Shown here piece by piece: positions 41,801 to 52,067 of a DNA stretch of 64,000 nt. A model generated the notes under the pieces. That model was given only the letters and a program-made list of their open reading frames with translations, did no database searches and was not told the origin of the DNA. Within the stretch, counting starts at the first letter, position 1; every line of letters starts with the position of its first letter. Origin of the DNA: an uncultured Clostridia bacterium (lineage in GTDB: Bacteria > Bacillota > Clostridia > Christensenellales > Borkfalkiaceae). A program made the position numbers and the translations under genes. The stretch covers positions 1-64,000 of the forward strand of contig CANPZV010000003.1 of assembly GCA_947589285.1 (NCBI GenBank). Reading direction: 5' to 3'.

Positions 41801-42521
41801 TCATGGCATGGGTGGTGGCGTCAACGGCGATATTGTCGATGCCGTACTCGGCCTTCTTGCCTTCAAGGAAAGTCTTATACCCGTCAGCGATCTGACCTCC
41901 CTGCGTATCGAGCGTGACTTTGCCGACGACCGTCGCGTCGAGCGCGACCGCCGCTGACGTCTTGCCGCCGTAGGTGACCGTGAACGACGTATCGCCCAAC
42001 GCGAAATATGCGGCACCCTCCGTGGGATAGTTGATCGTGTATGCGGTAACGGTCTCGTCATTGCCGACTTCGTACTTCGCAGTGACGACCATGCCCGCGG
42101 GATCAAGCTCTTCACCCGCAAAATAGGTCATTTTGGTGGGCTTTGTGCTGACTTCCACGCTCTTGAGGGTCCTCGTCACGGTGATGGTGATCACGGTCGA
42201 ATTCCCTGTTACGGCATAGGTATAGACGCCGTCCTTTGCGGTGAGCGTCTGCCCCCTGCTGCCGACCTTGACGGTAACTTCGTACCCTGTCTTGGGCGTG
42301 ACCTTGAATTTAAGCTCTTCGCCGACCGCAAACGTTTCGGGAAGTTGCTCTGTGCCGTCCTCCAAGGTGACCGTCACATTTTCCTTGTCGTCGATGTTCC
42401 ACGTCACGCTCGACATCGTTTTGTCGCCGCCCTTATCGCCGCCACAGGCGACCGCGAACGACAAGCAGAGAGCAATGATGAGGCCCAACACAACGGCAAG
42501 GATCGTTCTTCTCTTTGTCAT
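38841..42521 (-). CDS. Large surface lipoprotein with Ig-like and repeated beta domains
   Basis: A 1226-residue extracellular protein. The signal peptide ends with lipobox AVAC followed by GGDKGGDK. A bacterial Ig-like group 3 domain lies at about 115-200 (STKPTKMTYFAGEELDP, FTVTYGGKTSA). The rest is made of several related beta-rich units: paired segments such as TKVYYVVTVKVGGR with FKLWFDVTAHAGKTMLWSNL, and NKVYFVLTVRAPG with FKLYFDVTDLSNTLWTHL, show internal duplication. AGGAGG lies 6 bases before the ATG at 42521. It may bind polysaccharide or host glycan; no enzyme motif is seen. Confidence 0.8.
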   Translation of the reverse strand: MTKRRTILAVVLGLIIALCLSFAVACGGDKGGDKTMSSVTWNIDDKENVTVTLEDGTEQLPETFAVGEELKFKVTPKTGYEVTVKVGSRGQTLTAKDGVYTYAVTGNSTVITITVTRTLKSVEVSTKPTKMTYFAGEELDPAGMVVTAKYEVGNDETVTAYTINYPTEGAAYFALGDTSFTVTYGGKTSAAVALDATVVGKVTLDTQGGQIADGYKTFLEGKKAEYGIDNIAVDATTHAMTFTFASQLVKDIELPTAAMMTRGEGAAQSDYEFQAWNGGSAATAKVPAETAVSVEYKAVWKVHLLDLTKIYYNLDTTGSEKVPQLIVEGKFRAAKSAYLFLYEGNDQVELKGPTIPATGEANRGDDFKLTFDMREVVKKGYVGKWMDIKFVAESDGVKDTQEINVADYADVTDFYKDDDRVNLDGYRYYFTTYTYGGVTTLKAVAAEYVSMEYTIAAQENAGKLEFKFNGTVNEEIFYNKTAVIDFYVGSTKAYYGAIGADGKFEITVDTSDWPLTTIAYAHFSIIESQEDTTKLFPKSGEYNLVNNDCKTDFEDNGEKAPDGSNGNLLTNGTIMVCNADFTRVFYIGPGKWDGIIAYGYNENASLEVVGDVALKVDSMTEPTKVYYVVTVKVGGRVGYDEAKLKTIVFGNTDGGVVVYKQDTARFAAVEGEDRTFKLWFDVTAHAGKTMLWSNLYFENAPTAEGGDPTYDKILEIKDSDCSTNGLYAVVGGKKYTILCTTAANNDAEGEFKNNTYNSSNLVCTDAEATDTNPPENNPAYVAKFELVVNYATSKLELVSGKPMLTIKGTVEGFSASDIVFDLQADDNWSYIIFKDVATVDAQGNFTISVDLSSVATNAADKHYLMHIELKPVFDGNNYKKVDDKVVHDSHGKTMDLELDAAALTLFGKKDGDDLFTVSANQKTYTLGITGMWSRHMVTIVVVDDTEPKYTATGIVLEKTTDKLYITISGTSQNYTDADLTTALGAIRLTLQHNNNIDKQGWDYVTPETQTLTVTNGAWTLKVDVTGVAVGSYTCKLTTAKAGESAADGNSSNLSVTNVTEAAQELSGKKFIIVHAEGSSAGKRFWGGVGFEIIESTATKIETMSADLEIDNNKVYFVLTVRAPGSTADTFKTSKMGDGEANATVCSKVVASGNGVYFKLYFDVTDLSNTLWTHLYINGAGYPGSENGNIYADPDKKPVTLNGKTYDLQANDGTFWITQILVSSDGE

Positions 42522-42593
42522 CTTTTTCCTCCTGAAAAAATTTTTTTCGAATGCGGCGGGATGACGCTCTGCCGCATTCTTTGCCATAATGCA

Positions 42594-42622
42594 ATTATAT
42601 AACATCCCATGTGAATGGTAAA
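42594..42622 (-). promoter_or_regulatory. SigA promoter of the 1226-residue lipoprotein
   Basis: On the minus strand TTTACC (42622-42617), 17-base spacer, TATAAT (42599-42594), giving a leader of about 65 bases. Confidence 0.65.
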
Positions 42623-42721
42623 TATACACTGTTATAAAATGGTCTATTTTTGACTACTTTTGTTACTTTGAATACAAAAAAATGATATGAACAATCAAAT
42701 TTCGGATTCAAAATGAACAAT

Positions 42722-43099
42722 TCAATTATATTTTGTGTGGGATTTGAAAATCAATGCCATGAGAAATGAAAAAACCACAGCGGCAGAGACGCCCGCGCTT
42801 GCGGCCGCCAAGGGGCCTGTGAGAGCCTGGAAGAGGCCCTTCTCCGCGCCGCGCATCGCGCCGTTTGCGAGAAGGTACCCGAAGCCCGAGATGGGGACGG
42901 TCGCCCCCGCGCCCGCGAACTCGACGAGGGGCTGATAGAGGCCGAGGGCCGTGAGCGCGACCCCGCCGAGCATGAAGAGGACGAGGATCTTGCCCGCGGT
43001 GAGGTCCGTAAAGTTGATGACGAGCTGTGCAACTGCGCAGATCAGTCCCCCCACCGCAAAGGCTTTGAGAAACATCAGAAGAATTTCAAGGTATTCCAT
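42722..43099 (-). CDS. spoVAE: Stage V sporulation protein AE (SpoVAEb type)
   Basis: A 125-residue membrane protein, part of the SpoVA channel that moves dipicolinic acid into the forespore and out at germination. About four hydrophobic segments; the conserved GLYQPLVEFAGAGATVPISGFG lies at residues 53-74. The ATG at 43099 gives the family N-terminus; a longer reading frame would enter repeat DNA. No Shine-Dalgarno sequence is visible upstream on this strand; the upstream DNA is the 43-bp repeat, which seems to have replaced the native leader. Confidence 0.88.
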   Translation of the reverse strand: MEYLEILLMFLKAFAVGGLICAVAQLVINFTDLTAGKILVLFMLGGVALTALGLYQPLVEFAGAGATVPISGFGYLLANGAMRGAEKGLFQALTGPLAAASAGVSAAVVFSFLMALIFKSHTKYN

Positions 43100-43119
43100 A
43101 TGTAAGGAGGCGTCGTTAT

Positions 43120-43547
43120 GCCCCGCCCGCACGTTCTTTATGGCGTCGAAGGGCGGCACGAGCGTGTAACGCGAAATAGCGTTAGCGAAGGCATCTCATA
43201 GACCCACGGAACAGCCCCGCGTCATTCTGAGAAACGGGGGTGAAACGAAGTCCGAGGTGTTGGACCGAAGAATCTCGCGGGACATCTGTAAAGCAGTGGC
43301 GAGATACTTCGGGTCCGCTCTTTCTGACTTCGTTCAGCTTCCATTCTCAGCATGACGCCGCTTCCTACGGACTTCGTTCAGGGGATTCTTCCCCTTCGGC
43401 AAGCTCAGGGTCAGAATGAGCGCGGAGGAGCGGGTCAGAATGAGCGATGTTCCCCCCACCCCCTTCCCTGCCCTCCCCCCTCAGGTATAAGGGGGGAGGC
43501 AAAGTCAAAGGGGGGCGAGAGAAGGCGCGGAATGACGGCGTTCGGCG
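43120..43547. repeat. Mosaic repeat block inserted between spoVAD and spoVAE
   Basis: About 430 bases. 43120-43162 is the inverted exact copy of 20456-20498. The rest has modules of the dispersed family (ACGGACTTCGTTCAGG, ATTCTTCCCCTTCGGCAAGC, CAGGGTCAGAATGAGCG, CCTCCCCCCTCAGGTATAAG). Two genes that are normally adjacent are separated here. Confidence 0.8.
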
Positions 43548-44540
43548 TCAACGCTCGAGGACGACGGCGTGGGCGATGCAGGGAATGGACTCTCCCTGCC
43601 CCGAGGAGACCGTGGAAAGTAACGCTCCCGTCGCAACGAACAGGATCTTTTTCAGGCTCCCTGCCATCATCTTACTATATAAATAGGAATTGAGGACCAC
43701 CGCCGAACAGCCCGCGCCGCTCCCGCCCTGATACTCATCCTCGATGACGTTGTAGATGATCTCCCCGCAGTCCACATGGTTCTGATTGATGTTGAGGCCC
43801 TTTTCCCACGTCAGGTCCTTGAGAATACGGCTCCCGAGTGCGCCCAAGTCCCCCGTGACGATGAGATCGTAGTCCTCCGCCTCCTCGCGCGTGCCGCGGA
43901 AGTGGGCGAGAATGGTGTCCGCCGCCGCAGGGGCCATTGCCGCGCCCATGTTGTTGACGTCGGTGATGCCGAAATCGACGACTTTGCCGAGGGTCGCGGC
44001 CGTGATCTTCACCCCGTCGCCGCTGTCGGCAAGAAGCGCGCCGCCCGCGCCCGTGACCGTCCACTGCGACTGGGGCGGACGGGTACAGCCGAGTTCCAGG
44101 GGATAGCGGTACTGCCTTTCGGCCGAGGCGAAGTGGCTGCCCGTCGCCGCGACGACCCGCTTGCACAGGCCGCCGTTGATGAATGCCGCGCCCACGGCGA
44201 GCGATTCCGCCATCGTGGAACAGGCCCCGTACACGCCCAAAAACGGGACCGAGAAATCGCGGGCGGCGAAACTTGCCGAGATGATCTGGTTGAGGAGGTC
44301 GCCCGAGACGATGAGGTCGATCTCGTCGCGCTTGAAGCCGCCATTGGAGATCGCGCCGTCGATGACTGTAGAGAGCATCTTGCATTCCGCCTTCTCATAT
44401 GTGCTTTCGCCGAACATATCGTCCGCAAGGGCCGTCTCGACGTAGCGGCCGATGACCCCTTCGCACTCCTTCGGCCCCGCAATGGTGCTTGTCGCGACGA
44501 TGCGCGGCTGATTTTTGAAATAGATCGTCTGATTCCCCAT
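43548..44540 (-). CDS. spoVAD: Stage V sporulation protein AD
   Basis: A 330-residue thiolase-fold protein that binds dipicolinic acid in the SpoVA complex. Family features: QPRIVATSTIAGPKECEGV at the N-terminus, Cys107 in VYGACSTMAES, TRPPQSQWTVTGAGG, and NQNHVDCGEIIYN near the C-terminal third. The ATG at 44540 is preceded immediately by a T-run and a terminator-like hairpin whose 3' arm (GGGGA) is the only ribosome-binding candidate. spoVAC, usually upstream, is not here; a Wzz-like gene takes that place. Confidence 0.93.
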   Translation of the reverse strand: MGNQTIYFKNQPRIVATSTIAGPKECEGVIGRYVETALADDMFGESTYEKAECKMLSTVIDGAISNGGFKRDEIDLIVSGDLLNQIISASFAARDFSVPFLGVYGACSTMAESLAVGAAFINGGLCKRVVAATGSHFASAERQYRYPLELGCTRPPQSQWTVTGAGGALLADSGDGVKITAATLGKVVDFGITDVNNMGAAMAPAAADTILAHFRGTREEAEDYDLIVTGDLGALGSRILKDLTWEKGLNINQNHVDCGEIIYNVIEDEYQGGSGAGCSAVVLNSYLYSKMMAGSLKKILFVATGALLSTVSSGQGESIPCIAHAVVLER

Positions 44541-44574
44541 AAAAAATCCCCGATCACAGTGTCTGCAATCGGGG
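44541..44574 (-). terminator. Terminator between the Wzz-like gene and spoVAD, abutting the spoVAD start
   Basis: On the minus strand, CCCCGAT / ATCGGGG stem with a 13-base loop that can itself form CAG/CTG pairs, then ATTTTTT and directly the ATG of spoVAD. Its 3' arm supplies the GGGGA before the start. Confidence 0.8.
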
Positions 44575-44593
44575 AGAAAGTTATTCGGTATCT

Positions 44594-45955
44594 CTATTCG
44601 CGGGGGGCCTCTTCTGAGCCTTTGTCCTGCGCCCCTTCTTGGGGCTGTGCCGCGCGCTTCCCGCGGCGGGAGACGACGACGTAGCACACGGCCGACGCGA
44701 TCACGAACACGAGGACGGCAACGACGAGCGTCACCAGCACGGTGTTCGCGCCGCCCGAACTTTCGATGCTTTCGATGGTCGCATAGGATTCCCTCCCCGC
44801 GATCTCTTCCGCGATGGACGCGATGTCCTGCGACTGCGCCGTCAATCCGTCATAGATCTTTTGGAGGGAGGCCTCGAATTTGTTTTCGCGCTCCACATAA
44901 TCCTGTTTGGTCGTCTCGTCGCCGAGCAGCTTTTCGATCGTATCGATCTTCTTCTGAATGTCGGCATTCTCCTCGGTGAGTGCGGCGATGCGGGAGTGGA
45001 ACTCCCCGAACTGCGGCATGAGCGAGGAGGCGGTCCCATCGACGTTTTTATACTGCTCAACGAGTTTGGAAAGCTCCTCGTTCAAATTGGCCAATTTCCT
45101 CTTATTCAAATCGAGCTGTTCGCGATAGGTATTGAGCCTCGATTGCAAAACCGTGCTGTCCTCACTGCTGGGGACGTATGCGTTCGCGCGGAGTTCGGCC
45201 GTAAGTTCGTCGTATTGCGTGTCGCTGAAGGAGAGTTGGACCATTTCGCGCAGGTCCATCAGCGACTTGTTCACGGACTGTGCCTGATACAGGTTGCCGT
45301 ATTCGTTGATCCAACGGTTATAGAGATCGATCAAATAGTTGCGCTGTGCCAAAAGGATCGAGAGCTTTTCTTCATAGGTCGAGGCGTCCTGATAGCCCCT
45401 CAGCTGGGCCTGATAGCCGTTGAAACCCGTCTCGTCCTTTGCGGCGAGTGCCTTCGCATCCTCGACCGCCCTGCTCTTGACCGATTCGACGACCGCCCTG
45501 ACGAACTCCTTTGCAACTCTCTTGTTGGAAAACACCTTTTCGCTGACAGAGAATGTATAGTACGATTCAATGATGTCGTCTTCCGTCTTTGTGAATTCCT
45601 GCTTGACCGTGACGGGATATTTCCCGTCGGGGAGCATGTTTTTGACGTCCACGCCCGAGAAACGCTCGTCAGAGTTCTTCACGCTGCTCAGAGTATCTTC
45701 GTCGATAAAGAACTGCCCGCTGGTAAAGTATTCGGCAGAGGAAGCCGTCTGCACCATTTCGAAATTGAACTGCGCCGTGTAGCTTGTATTTTGAGGTTCG
45801 ATAGACAATTTGAAGACGACAAACGTTGCAACGGCGGCGACGATCGTGGCCGCAAGGATCGCCAGGAGCCGCTTCCACTGAAAGATCACACGGCATATCG
45901 CGCCGAGGGTAACGCCGCCCTCTTCCCGCACATTCTGATTTGCGTTTTCTTCCAT
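44594..45955 (-). CDS. Wzz/chain-length-determinant-like membrane protein
   Basis: A 453-residue protein with the polysaccharide co-polymerase layout: cytoplasmic N-terminus, membrane helix at about 29-50, a long extracytoplasmic region rich in coiled coil (about 150-390, with VLQSRLNTYREQLDLNKRKL and IAALTEENADIQKKI), a second helix at about 402-428 and a basic cytoplasmic tail. Such proteins set polysaccharide chain length with a polymerase or kinase, neither of which is nearby. It has a strong promoter with three upstream 0A-type boxes and a terminator after it, so it is monocistronic. Confidence 0.75.
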   Translation of the reverse strand: MEENANQNVREEGGVTLGAICRVIFQWKRLLAILAATIVAAVATFVVFKLSIEPQNTSYTAQFNFEMVQTASSAEYFTSGQFFIDEDTLSSVKNSDERFSGVDVKNMLPDGKYPVTVKQEFTKTEDDIIESYYTFSVSEKVFSNKRVAKEFVRAVVESVKSRAVEDAKALAAKDETGFNGYQAQLRGYQDASTYEEKLSILLAQRNYLIDLYNRWINEYGNLYQAQSVNKSLMDLREMVQLSFSDTQYDELTAELRANAYVPSSEDSTVLQSRLNTYREQLDLNKRKLANLNEELSKLVEQYKNVDGTASSLMPQFGEFHSRIAALTEENADIQKKIDTIEKLLGDETTKQDYVERENKFEASLQKIYDGLTAQSQDIASIAEEIAGRESYATIESIESSGGANTVLVTLVVAVLVFVIASAVCYVVVSRRGKRAAQPQEGAQDKGSEEAPRE

Positions 45956-46026
45956 TGATACCTCCCAAAGTTCAGCTGTAACCAGACCGAATAAAAACAG
46001 TATGGCTGTTTGCCTGCTAAAAATAT

Positions 46027-46087
46027 ATTATACGCACCGCAGAAAAAATGTCAAGCCAAATGCGACATATTTCGGCAAAATTCGACA
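46027..46087 (-). promoter_or_regulatory. Strong SigA promoter with three tandem Spo0A boxes for the Wzz-like gene
   Basis: On the minus strand TTGACA (46054-46049), 16-base spacer, TATAAT (46032-46027). Upstream are three TGNCGAA-type boxes in exact 10-base steps: TGTCGAA (46087-46081), TGCCGAA (46077-46071) and TGTCGCA (46067-46061, one mismatch), all in one orientation and ending 6 bases before the -35. Two are perfect to the Spo0A consensus. This suggests direct activation or repression by phosphorylated Spo0A. Confidence 0.75.
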
Positions 46088-46125
46088 AAGGGAGCCGAAA
46101 CGGCGGCCTGTACGGCCGCAAAACG

Positions 46126-47130
46126 TCACCGAAGCGGAATGCTGGCGCAGGCGTTGAGAGAGAGCGGAGCAAAATCGCCCGCCTCGTAGCGGATCAGCCC
46201 CTCCGCCGCGATCATTGCCGCATTGTCGGTGCAATGTTTTTTTGCGGGGAGGACGAGTTTTAATCCCGCTTCCCTGCACACTGTCTGCAATTTTTCACGC
46301 AAGTACCCGTTCGCGACGACCCCGCCGCCCGCGGTCACGGTGCCGACATGCCGTTCCAAGGCCCCCTCTACCGTCTTTTCGGCGAGAATGTCGAGCGCGG
46401 CGGACTGGAAGGAGGCGGCGACGTCGGCCTTGGACCATGCCTCCCCCTGCTCTTTCGTGTGGACATAGTTGATGATGTGCGTCTTGAGGCCGCTGTACGA
46501 AAAGTCGTACCCGCCGAGGCCCTTGAGCATCTTGGGCATGGGAACGACGGCCCTCCCCTCCCGCGCGAGCCTTTCGACATGCGGGCCGCCGGGATAGGGC
46601 AGACCGAGGACGCGGGCGACCTTGTCGAACGCCTCCCCCGCCGCATCGTCGAGCGTGCCGCCGAGGACTTCGAAGTCCGTCTTTGTCTTTGCATAGAGAA
46701 TGGCCGTGTGGCCGCCGCTTGCGAGCAGGGTGACAAAGGGCGGCGCGAGGGTCTCGTCCTCGAGATAGCTCGCGGCAAGGTGCCCGCGGATATGGTTGAC
46801 GCCGATGAGCGGGATATCCAACCCATAGGCAAGCCCCTTGGCGAAGGAAAGCCCCACGAGGAGCGCGCCCAAAAGTCCCGCCCCGTAGGTGACGGCAACG
46901 GCGTCAAGCTCCTCTTTTTTGACGTTCGCACGTCCGAGTGCGCGGAGAACGACCTCGTCCACGGCGTCGCTGTGGATGCGGGAGGCGATCTCTGGGACGA
47001 CGCCGCCAAACTTCGCCTGCACGGACGCGGAGGAGACGATCTCGTCGGACAAGAGCGTGCGGCCGCGGATGACTGCCGCGGCCGTTTCGTCACATGAGGA
47101 TTCAATTCCCAAAATCAGCGGTTGTGCCAT
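46126..47130 (-). CDS. tsaD: tRNA t6A37 threonylcarbamoyltransferase TsaD
   Basis: A 334-residue ASKHA-fold enzyme that transfers threonylcarbamoyl from its AMP ester (made by the Sua5 protein encoded at 4.1-5.1 kb) to A37 of tRNAs. It starts LILGIESSCDETAAAV; metal ligands His113 and His117 are in VNHIRGHLAAS, and TVTAGGGVVANGYLR marks the late nucleotide-binding segment. The final Asp-containing KHCTDNAAMIA is intact. It follows prfB with a 10-base gap and no clear Shine-Dalgarno. Confidence 0.95.
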   Translation of the reverse strand: MAQPLILGIESSCDETAAAVIRGRTLLSDEIVSSASVQAKFGGVVPEIASRIHSDAVDEVVLRALGRANVKKEELDAVAVTYGAGLLGALLVGLSFAKGLAYGLDIPLIGVNHIRGHLAASYLEDETLAPPFVTLLASGGHTAILYAKTKTDFEVLGGTLDDAAGEAFDKVARVLGLPYPGGPHVERLAREGRAVVPMPKMLKGLGGYDFSYSGLKTHIINYVHTKEQGEAWSKADVAASFQSAALDILAEKTVEGALERHVGTVTAGGGVVANGYLREKLQTVCREAGLKLVLPAKKHCTDNAAMIAAEGLIRYEAGDFAPLSLNACASIPLR

Positions 47131-47140
47131 AGGACAAAAA

Positions 47141-48238
47141 TCAGGTCTTTTTGAGATAATCGATGATAAAGCCTTGGATATTGCCGTCCATCACGGCCTG
47201 CACGTCCCCCATTTCAAAGCCCGTGCGGTGATCCTTGACGAGGGTGTACGGGCAGAACACATAGGAGCGGATCTGCGAACCCCACTCGATCTTCTTGGTC
47301 TCGCCCTTGAGGGCGGCCTCGTGCGCCAAACGCTCCTCGATCTGCTTTTCGAGCAGGCGGGAACGGAGATATTTGAAGGCCATCTCCTTGTTCTGGAGCT
47401 GGGATCTCTCGTTTTGGCAGGTGACGACGATGCCCGTGGGGAAGTGCGTGATGCGGATGGCCGTCTCGGTCTTGTTGACCTTCTGCCCGCCCGCACCCGA
47501 ACTGCGGTAGACGTCGATGCGGATGTCCTCGTCCCTGATCTCGATCTCGTTGTCGTCATCGACCTCGGGCATGACTTCGACGGAGGCAAAGGAGGTCTGC
47601 CGACGCTTGTTCGCGTCGAAGGGAGAGATCCTGACGAGCCTGTGTACGCCGATCTCCGCCTTCAGATAGCCGTAGGCGTTTTCCCCCTCCACCTTAAAAT
47701 CCACCGATTTGAGACCCGCGGAATCCCCGGGGAGACGATCGATCTCGGTGACTTTATAGCCCTGCATGTCGGCATAGCGGCAATACATGCGGTAGAGCAT
47801 GGAGACCCAATCGCAGGCCTCCGTCCCCCCCGCGCCCGCATGGATGGAGAGGAGGGCGTCCGAGCTGTCGTATTTGCCGCGGAGGAGTGCCTTGACGCGC
47901 ATCTCCTCGATGTCCGCCTCGGCGGCGGTGAGCATCTTGTCAAGCTCGGGGACGAGGTCCTCTTCCTGCGTCTCTTCGATGAGGTCGATGATCTCGTTGG
48001 CGTCGTCGAGGGCCTTCCTGCCCTTTTCATAGGACGCGATCTTATTCTCGATCGAAGAGATCTCCCGCCCGATCTTCGCCGAACGCTCGAGATCCTGCCA
48101 GACCTCGGGTTTTTCCTGCTCCTCGCGCAGGGTCTTGAGCTGGAGATAGCGGTTGTCAATGTCGAGCGCGTACTTCGCCTCGCCGAGCGTCTCTTCAAGC
48201 CCCTTGATCTTAAGTCTGTAATCGTCTGCTTTGAACAT
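47141..48238 (-). CDS. prfB: Peptide chain release factor 2
   Basis: A 365-residue release factor that recognises UGA and UAA stop codons. The SPGD-type tripeptide region (LPGDSAGLKS) is a bit upstream of the GGQ loop, which reads SSGAGGQKVNKTETAIR and hydrolyses peptidyl-tRNA. The frame is open from the ATG at 48238 with AGGT before it, so the programmed +1 frameshift used by many bacteria to autoregulate RF2 is absent. It normally follows secA directly; here a two-gene cassette intervenes. Confidence 0.95.
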   Translation of the reverse strand: MFKADDYRLKIKGLEETLGEAKYALDIDNRYLQLKTLREEQEKPEVWQDLERSAKIGREISSIENKIASYEKGRKALDDANEIIDLIEETQEEDLVPELDKMLTAAEADIEEMRVKALLRGKYDSSDALLSIHAGAGGTEACDWVSMLYRMYCRYADMQGYKVTEIDRLPGDSAGLKSVDFKVEGENAYGYLKAEIGVHRLVRISPFDANKRRQTSFASVEVMPEVDDDNEIEIRDEDIRIDVYRSSGAGGQKVNKTETAIRITHFPTGIVVTCQNERSQLQNKEMAFKYLRSRLLEKQIEERLAHEAALKGETKKIEWGSQIRSYVFCPYTLVKDHRTGFEMGDVQAVMDGNIQGFIIDYLKKT

Positions 48239-48291
48239 AGTTACCTGATAATTTTTTGTTGAAAATCTCCGAGCGTCGCCCGGAGAGATCA

Positions 48292-48531
48292 TTAGCGGAG
48301 AAAACCTGCGTAATACTGCTTGAGGTTCAGATTCTCTGTTTCCTCGATCAACCGCATCATGTGTTCTCTATCCAATTTGCGCAAAAGAGCTTCGCGCTTG
48401 GTGCGATACTCTTTTTTGTCAGAGACCTTGCCCTCGCAAAATTCTTTATGAAGCATCTGGAGTTTATGAAGATACAGTTCTTGTTCGTTTATCACAGGGA
48501 TCGCTCCGCCCGCTGCAGGAACAGCTTTCAT
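48292..48531 (-). CDS. Small hypothetical protein of a two-gene cassette
   Basis: A 79-residue soluble, highly charged, helical protein (QELYLHKLQMLHKEFCEG, KREALLRKLDREHMMRLIEE). I do not recognise a family. It overlaps the upstream 122-residue gene by 4 bases and uses more A/T-ending codons than secA and prfB around it. Together they separate secA from prfB. A toxin-antitoxin-like or other accessory pair is possible but unsupported. Confidence 0.55.
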   Translation of the reverse strand: MKAVPAAGGAIPVINEQELYLHKLQMLHKEFCEGKVSDKKEYRTKREALLRKLDREHMMRLIEETENLNLKQYYAGFLR

Positions 48532-48896
48532 ATATTTTTCCTCCTCTGCAAGTAATATTGATGCTCAACGGTATCGCATGCTTCCCAATCAAAATAGGAA
48601 TCCTGATGAAATTCGATCGCGATATCCAATGCCGTCAATTCGTCGGCCGTATAAAAGGAAAGCTCCGTTTGCCCCTGATAGACGCCGGCATACACTTTTG
48701 AACCTGTGTAATCTTTGATACAGTCCACCAAAGAATTATAGAAAGGTTCCGTGTATTCGACGCTTTTCCTCTGTTGAAATGTGACTTGATAGCCTTCGGA
48801 AAAATTCACTGCCCGCATATCGCTGACGTCATAAGTTCCGTCTTTGATCTTGCGGTCGAGGCTCCCGAACTCTTTTGCCTTCGCGTAATAATTCAT
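48528..48896 (-). CDS. Hypothetical protein of a two-gene cassette
   Basis: A 122-residue soluble alpha/beta-looking protein (NFSEGYQVTFQQRKSVEYTE, LVDCIKDYTGSKVYAGVYQG, ALDIAIEFHQDSYFDWE) with no family I can name. Base composition is clearly lower in GC than the flanking housekeeping genes, which suggests acquisition. Its downstream partner overlaps by 4 bases. No catalytic motif stands out; the QGQTELSFYTADE segment suggests an exposed beta hairpin. Confidence 0.55.
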   Translation of the reverse strand: MNYYAKAKEFGSLDRKIKDGTYDVSDMRAVNFSEGYQVTFQQRKSVEYTEPFYNSLVDCIKDYTGSKVYAGVYQGQTELSFYTADELTALDIAIEFHQDSYFDWEACDTVEHQYYLQRRKNI

Positions 48897-48950
48897 ACCT
48901 GTTACGTCTCCATTCTAACACAGAGCCGAAGGATTGTCAATACCTTGAAA

Positions 48951-51881
<2,931 letters not shown>

Positions 51882-51896
51882 GCTGTTCCTCGTTCG

Positions 51897-51914
51897 GCTC
51901 TTTTGGAAAAGAGC
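51897..51914. promoter_or_regulatory. Palindrome in the secA leader
   Basis: GCTCTTTTGGAAAAGAGC is a perfect 18-base palindrome lying about 15-33 bases before the secA ATG and after the predicted start site. It could be an operator or a translation-control hairpin. Role unknown. Confidence 0.4.
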
Positions 51915-51930
51915 ATGATTTCACCAAACT

Positions 51931-51958
51931 ATTTTACTATATTTTCCCAAAATTTCAA
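51931..51958 (-). promoter_or_regulatory. Candidate secA promoter
   Basis: On the minus strand TTGAAA (51958-51953), 16-base spacer, TAAAAT (51936-51931), placing the start about 45 bases before the secA ATG. Confidence 0.5.
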
Positions 51959-52067
51959 AGCGTTTTGGGGGCATTTTCGAGAATTTCATGCGATCGACAA
52001 AGAAAGTCATCTTCTTTTCCCCGCGGACGCGCCGCAGAACGGGGAAGGCTGACTGAAGCGCGGCCCG

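Noticed and set aside
43100-43159. Longer N-terminus for SpoVAE starting in the repeat
   Set aside because: The extension is encoded by the 43-bp repeat that also occurs by tRNA-Arg, and family members begin at the membrane segment.
46103-46119. Hairpin GCGGCC/GGCCGC after tsaD as terminator
   Set aside because: Good stem but no T-run on either strand.
47141-48238. Programmed frameshift in prfB
   Set aside because: The frame is continuous from the ATG, with no in-frame UGA after a CUU-like slippery codon. Many bacteria lack the frameshift, so this is not notable on its own.
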